A stretch of 63,387 nucleotides of DNA from Lachnospiraceae bacterium (GTDB taxonomy: Bacteria > Bacillota > Clostridia > Lachnospirales > Lachnospiraceae), in NCBI GenBank assembly GCA_017526985.1, contig JAFXQR010000143.1, positions 1-63,387 of the forward strand, read 5' to 3'. Of this stretch, positions 61,867 through 63,387 are shown piece after piece. The notes under the pieces were generated by a model. That model saw nothing but the letters and a program-made list of their open reading frames with translations. It was not told the origin of the DNA and did no database searches. Made by a program: the position numbers and the translations under genes. The stretch's first letter is position 1, and every line of letters starts with the position of its first letter.

Positions 61867-61968
61867 AATCGTCCTCTTATGTAAAAGACATTATACTGTT
61901 ACTTATTTTCAGTTCTCATAATCAACACAAATCATTTCTTTCAGCAACAAATAATCCATTATATAAAT

Positions 61969-62886
61969 TTAAACTACAATTTCATTCTTTTTATTCTCAT
62001 TTACATAAAGGTTTTCTCTCAAATCTTCACCATTTTTATATGTTAATAGCCTATCGATTGCCATTTGAACCTGAAACTCATTTAGTTCAATCTCAACATT
62101 ATAAAGCGTTCCGCTCTCCGGCAATCTGACATGAATGACAGCAAAATGTTGATACTCCTCCGTATTATAGATTCCATCCTCATACTTCTTTAGTCGGACT
62201 ATTTTTCTTGAAATACCTTCAACATTTTTATAATCTATTGCATATATTTTTTTCTCGGTGAAGCCGTGTAAATGTGTAGTTCCAAAGGCCAGAGCATTTG
62301 TTTTATATAAAAGCATTTGGCTATTCAAATACGATGCCTCAAGCACCGGATAATCAATGTCGCTTTTCAGCCACTTTCGTACCGGCATCCCGATAAACAC
62401 TGAAAACGACAGCCAAAACAAAAATCCGAATAACAAGAGTCCAAATATAACCATAAAATATTGTCCCATAGGAATAAGGCACAAAGAACACATCATCAAG
62501 AATAATGGTAATATCATTCCGAAAATATATTCTCGTCTTTGAAATTTTTTTAATAAATCCGCCCTCATGCTATCATATTGAGGCTTCTCAAAAGGATGTT
62601 CATTAAGATAGGCCACATATTTTTCATGCCACTCAGGGCTATCAAAATAACTGCCATTCATAAACTGTGTTTTCTTTTGATCCGCTTTCGCATCTGCTTT
62701 TCTTTCTTTGCAATATGCATAGATAAAATACAGAATAATAATAGGACAAACAATACAAGCTGCAAGTTTTCCAGCCTTATCACCTCTGATAAAAAACAGA
62801 AATATTCCCATAAGTACTGTAAAAACAATGTATACAGCCAATGCTTTCTTTGTCATAGGAAACGGGTATTTATCATTTTTTCTCAT
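61969..62886 (-). CDS. Four-helix membrane protein of unknown function
   Basis: 305 aa from an ATG behind AAGG; a TTG 42 nt upstream is possible. Two N-terminal helices (about 15-55), a soluble loop with SYFDSPEWHEKYVAYLNEHPFEKPQYDSMRADLLKKF, two more helices (about 120-165), and a C-terminal beta domain (KIYAIDYKNVEGISRKIVRLKKYEDGIY). Lower GC content than the genes before it. Confidence 0.55.
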   Translation of the reverse strand: MRKNDKYPFPMTKKALAVYIVFTVLMGIFLFFIRGDKAGKLAACIVCPIIILYFIYAYCKERKADAKADQKKTQFMNGSYFDSPEWHEKYVAYLNEHPFEKPQYDSMRADLLKKFQRREYIFGMILPLFLMMCSLCLIPMGQYFMVIFGLLLFGFLFWLSFSVFIGMPVRKWLKSDIDYPVLEASYLNSQMLLYKTNALAFGTTHLHGFTEKKIYAIDYKNVEGISRKIVRLKKYEDGIYNTEEYQHFAVIHVRLPESGTLYNVEIELNEFQVQMAIDRLLTYKNGEDLRENLYVNENKKNEIVV

Positions 62887-62971
62887 AACTGTATAATCCT
62901 TGTTTATTATAATCTTTCCCTCAATCAAATTCGCAATTCTATTTTCATCTCTTCCGAGTAGGCAGCTCGTC

Positions 62972-63103
62972 TTATAAATCTATGGCATTTTCATTTAAGA
63001 GAATTTCTTGTACCCCTATGTAAAGGGTTCCTTTTTCATCATGCCAAGGAATAATATCATCCTTTTCAATGACAATTTTTCTATAGGAATCTCCTATAAG
63101 GTC
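62972..63103 (-). other. Open-frame remnant without a start
   Basis: About 43 in-frame residues (LIGDSYRKIVIEKDDIIPWH, then a DEKGTLYIGVQEILL segment) ending in TAA, with a stop upstream and no start codon. It may be a decayed gene tail; family not recognised. Confidence 0.3.
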
Positions 63104-63151
63104 CTATCTCTCTTTTTCAGGAAGTTATTAGCAGTATATAAGTCTAAGCGC

Positions 63152-63387
63152 TTACTTGCCTTTTTCGCTTGCAATTTCTCCCACCATATATTTAGCATAA
63201 TCCTTTGCAAGATTCGTATCATAAAAAATATGTCTATCCTCTGCATATTCTATCAGAGCATCTTGTATCAGACTATGATATTTTACATGAACATTCTTCA
63301 ATGCCCATTCGCCGCCCTCTTTCTTGGAAAGGACAAGCCCGTCCTTAATATATGCAAGCACTCTTGCCAGATTCAATATAATATACA
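63152..63387 (-). CDS. Aminoglycoside nucleotidyltransferase-like, 5' end outside window
   Basis: 78 residues of the C-terminus; the frame continues past the right edge. LNLARVLAYIKDGLVLSKKE and EWALKNVHVKYHSLIQDALIEY match the DUF4111 helical domain of ANT(9)/ANT(3'')-type enzymes, which adenylylate spectinomycin or streptomycin. The catalytic N-terminal domain is not visible. Confidence 0.6.
   Translation of the reverse strand, partial: YIILNLARVLAYIKDGLVLSKKEGGEWALKNVHVKYHSLIQDALIEYAEDRHIFYDTNLAKDYAKYMVGEIASEKGK

Overview
The window looks like chromosome from a gut-type Clostridia, most likely Lachnospiraceae or a close relative. The signs are AGGAGG-type ribosome binding sites, consensus sigma-A promoters, intrinsic terminators, a TPP-riboswitch thiamine salvage operon, a high-molecular-weight rubredoxin, a Re-citrate-synthase-like protein, a CD1871A-type CXXC peptide and an AgrC/AgrA-like pair. 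I see no rRNA, tRNA, CRISPR array, transposase or integrase. Most genes lie on the minus strand.

Left part (1-17 kb): an esterase/NUDIX pair; a LysR regulator divergent from a DRE-TIM synthase resembling Re-citrate synthase; a two-gene operon for a large unrecognised protein with PI3/4-kinase-like or HipA-like catalytic motifs plus a GNAT-like protein; a Gfo/Idh/MocA oxidoreductase; a three-gene operon of unknown function (189-aa Met-rich protein, VWA protein, PurA paralogue) behind its own consensus promoter; NudC; flavin reductase-rubredoxin; a frameshifted GH127 arabinofuranosidase; and an SDR.

Middle (17-38 kb): thiW-thiM-thiE-thiD-methyltransferase-tenA under a TPP riboswitch with an attenuator hairpin; two zinc-ribbon proteins; a Fic-family gene whose promoter lies inside one of two tandem palindromes; a CinA-C protein; a broken upp; a lipoprotein with an internal duplication; an ECF sigma/anti-sigma pair; a truncated cobalt-precorrin methyltransferase; small acetyltransferases; a 31-codon gene with promoter, RBS and terminator; a histidine kinase/LytTR pair downstream of dihydrofolate reductase; and a COG0523 GTPase flanked by two Fur/Zur-like palindromes.

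Right part (38-63 kb): almost entirely minus strand. It holds metabolic singletons (phosphatase, LacX-like epimerase, CysK, transporter, IMPase, DUF89), a redox operon (aldo/keto reductase - TlpA lipoprotein - CXXC peptide - membrane Fe-S protein), and then a long array of single genes for acetyl-, methyl-, nucleotidyl- and ADP-ribose chemistry, with gene fragments in between (FtsX tail, DUF402 head). One stretch pairs a MerR-methyltransferase fusion with a MerR-type 19-bp-spacer promoter in front of rfbB. The right edge cuts an aminoglycoside nucleotidyltransferase-like gene.

The best candidates for undescribed biology are the PurA-like/VWA/189-aa operon, the kinase-like/GNAT-like operon, the palindrome-controlled Fic gene, the MerR-methyltransferase/rfbB switch, and the 31-residue peptide gene. 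All functional calls come from reading motifs by eye; no database search was run.
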